64,000 nucleotides of DNA from Candidatus Binatus soli (GTDB lineage Bacteria; Desulfobacterota; Binatia; Binatales; Binataceae), in assembly GCA_002479255.1 (NCBI GenBank), contig DLMJ01000030.1, forward strand, positions 1 to 64,000, written 5' to 3'. The translations under genes and the position numbers were made by a program. The notes under the pieces were generated by a model that was given only the letters and a program-made list of their open reading frames with translations, ran no database searches and was not told the DNA's origin. Positions within the stretch are counted from its first letter, which is position 1, and each line of letters starts with the position of its first letter. Below, piece by piece: positions 63,694-64,000 of the stretch.

Positions 63694-64000
63694 ATGTCTG
63701 AACTCAAAGTGGTACTACTTGAACAAGACGACCTGATGCATCCCAACACTGGCGAGTCTAATTTCAACGAGAGCGCATACTATAATTTCTACGATCGTGG
63801 TCAACACCTCGGCGGCTTCATCAGACTGGGTAATCGCGCAAACGAAGGTTACGCCGAAATGACCGCGTGCCTGTACCTCCCGGACGGAACCGTCGGTTTC
63901 ATGTTTCAGCGGCCCGAGATCAAGGACAACAACGCTCACGATGCCGGCGGTGCAAGGTTCGAAGTCGTCAAACCGTTCGAACGCCATCGCGTTAGTTACC
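63694..64000 (+). CDS. conserved hypothetical protein (DUF7065/DUF7064-like), 3' end beyond window
   Basis: An ATG at 63694, with AGGAG 11 nt upstream and only four bases after the DUF6285 stop, opens a frame that runs off the right edge (102 codons). The sequence contains DDLMHPNTGESNFNESAYYNFYD, GGFIRLGNRANEGYAEMT, CLYLPDGTVGFMFQRPEI and DAGGARFEVVKPFERHR. I associate this pattern with the DUF7065/DUF7064 N-terminal region, a beta-rich lipocalin-like protein found near acyl-CoA and phosphotransferase genes. The name is from recall and the C-terminal half is missing. Confidence 0.7.
   Translation, partial: MSELKVVLLEQDDLMHPNTGESNFNESAYYNFYDRGQHLGGFIRLGNRANEGYAEMTACLYLPDGTVGFMFQRPEIKDNNAHDAGGARFEVVKPFERHRVSY

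Overview
This is a GC-rich chromosomal window (roughly 60% GC by eye) from a Gram-negative, probably aerobic, heterotrophic bacterium. The Gram-negative assignment rests on a TonB/ExbB/ExbD set with its receptor, an OprP-like outer-membrane porin and lipoprotein and Sec/Tat signal peptides. A cytochrome P450 with its ferredoxin, an LLM-type (F420/FMN) oxidoreductase, a single-chain acyl-CoA carboxylase and a phosphotransferase–DUF6285 pair sit next to Gram-negative envelope genes. That mix resembles uncultured soil lineages such as Candidatus Binatota (Desulfobacterota_B). This placement is inference from gene content, not a phylogeny. I see no rRNA, standard tRNA, CRISPR array, prophage or intact insertion sequence; the window reads as ordinary chromosome with some unusual accessory genes.

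Layout. 0–5 kb: a secreted Ig-like protein running off the left edge, a small heat-shock protein, LemA plus an HtpX-like membrane protease, a nucleotidyltransferase, and the ribosome-rescue pair smpB/ssrA arranged divergently. 5–10 kb: a nickel/cobalt-type transporter, a striking secreted protein with eleven Trp-rich 30–31-residue repeats, a potassium-channel-like protein and a two-receiver response regulator. 10–14 kb: a HAD hydrolase, a pirin–P450–[3Fe-4S] ferredoxin operon on the minus strand and an LLM oxidoreductase. 14–21 kb: an Rrf2 regulator, a YezD-like small protein, an anion-type porin, a complete sulfate ABC importer (Sbp-CysT-CysW-CysA) and an exported-looking MsrB, which together look like a sulfur-acquisition module. 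21–31 kb: an acetyltransferase, a crotonase lacking its usual catalytic Glu, a DEAD-box helicase, a two-domain VOC protein, a secreted phosphoesterase, an aldehyde dehydrogenase, an aldolase–PfkB kinase pair and a Tat-exported dienelactone hydrolase.

31–43 kb: an L,D-transpeptidase, a small secreted protein flanked by two copies of a 52-bp imperfect palindromic element, a 1150-residue acyl-CoA carboxylase, a large membrane protein, a small periplasmic protein with HP-motif repeats, and polyphosphate kinase. 43–51.5 kb: an M20 deacylase, a self-contained TonB-dependent uptake operon (receptor, ExbB, ExbD, TonB) preceded by a small DUF2946-like membrane protein, an MBL-fold hydrolase and an OPT transporter. 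51.5–56.4 kb: a minus-strand operon of Ppx/GppA, two thymidylate-kinase-like proteins (one with an altered P-loop), a CHAD protein and SixA. With the PPK1 gene 12 kb away this points to polyphosphate metabolism. 56.5–64 kb: an MFS exporter, a macro-domain protein, a peptide-type ABC importer without ATPases, and an APH-like phosphotransferase with DUF6285 and a partial conserved gene at the right edge.

The best candidates for something undescribed are the Trp-rich repeat protein at 6244–7902, the Ppx–TMK–TMK-like–CHAD–SixA operon with its 196-nt out-of-frame overlap, and the 52-bp palindromic element.
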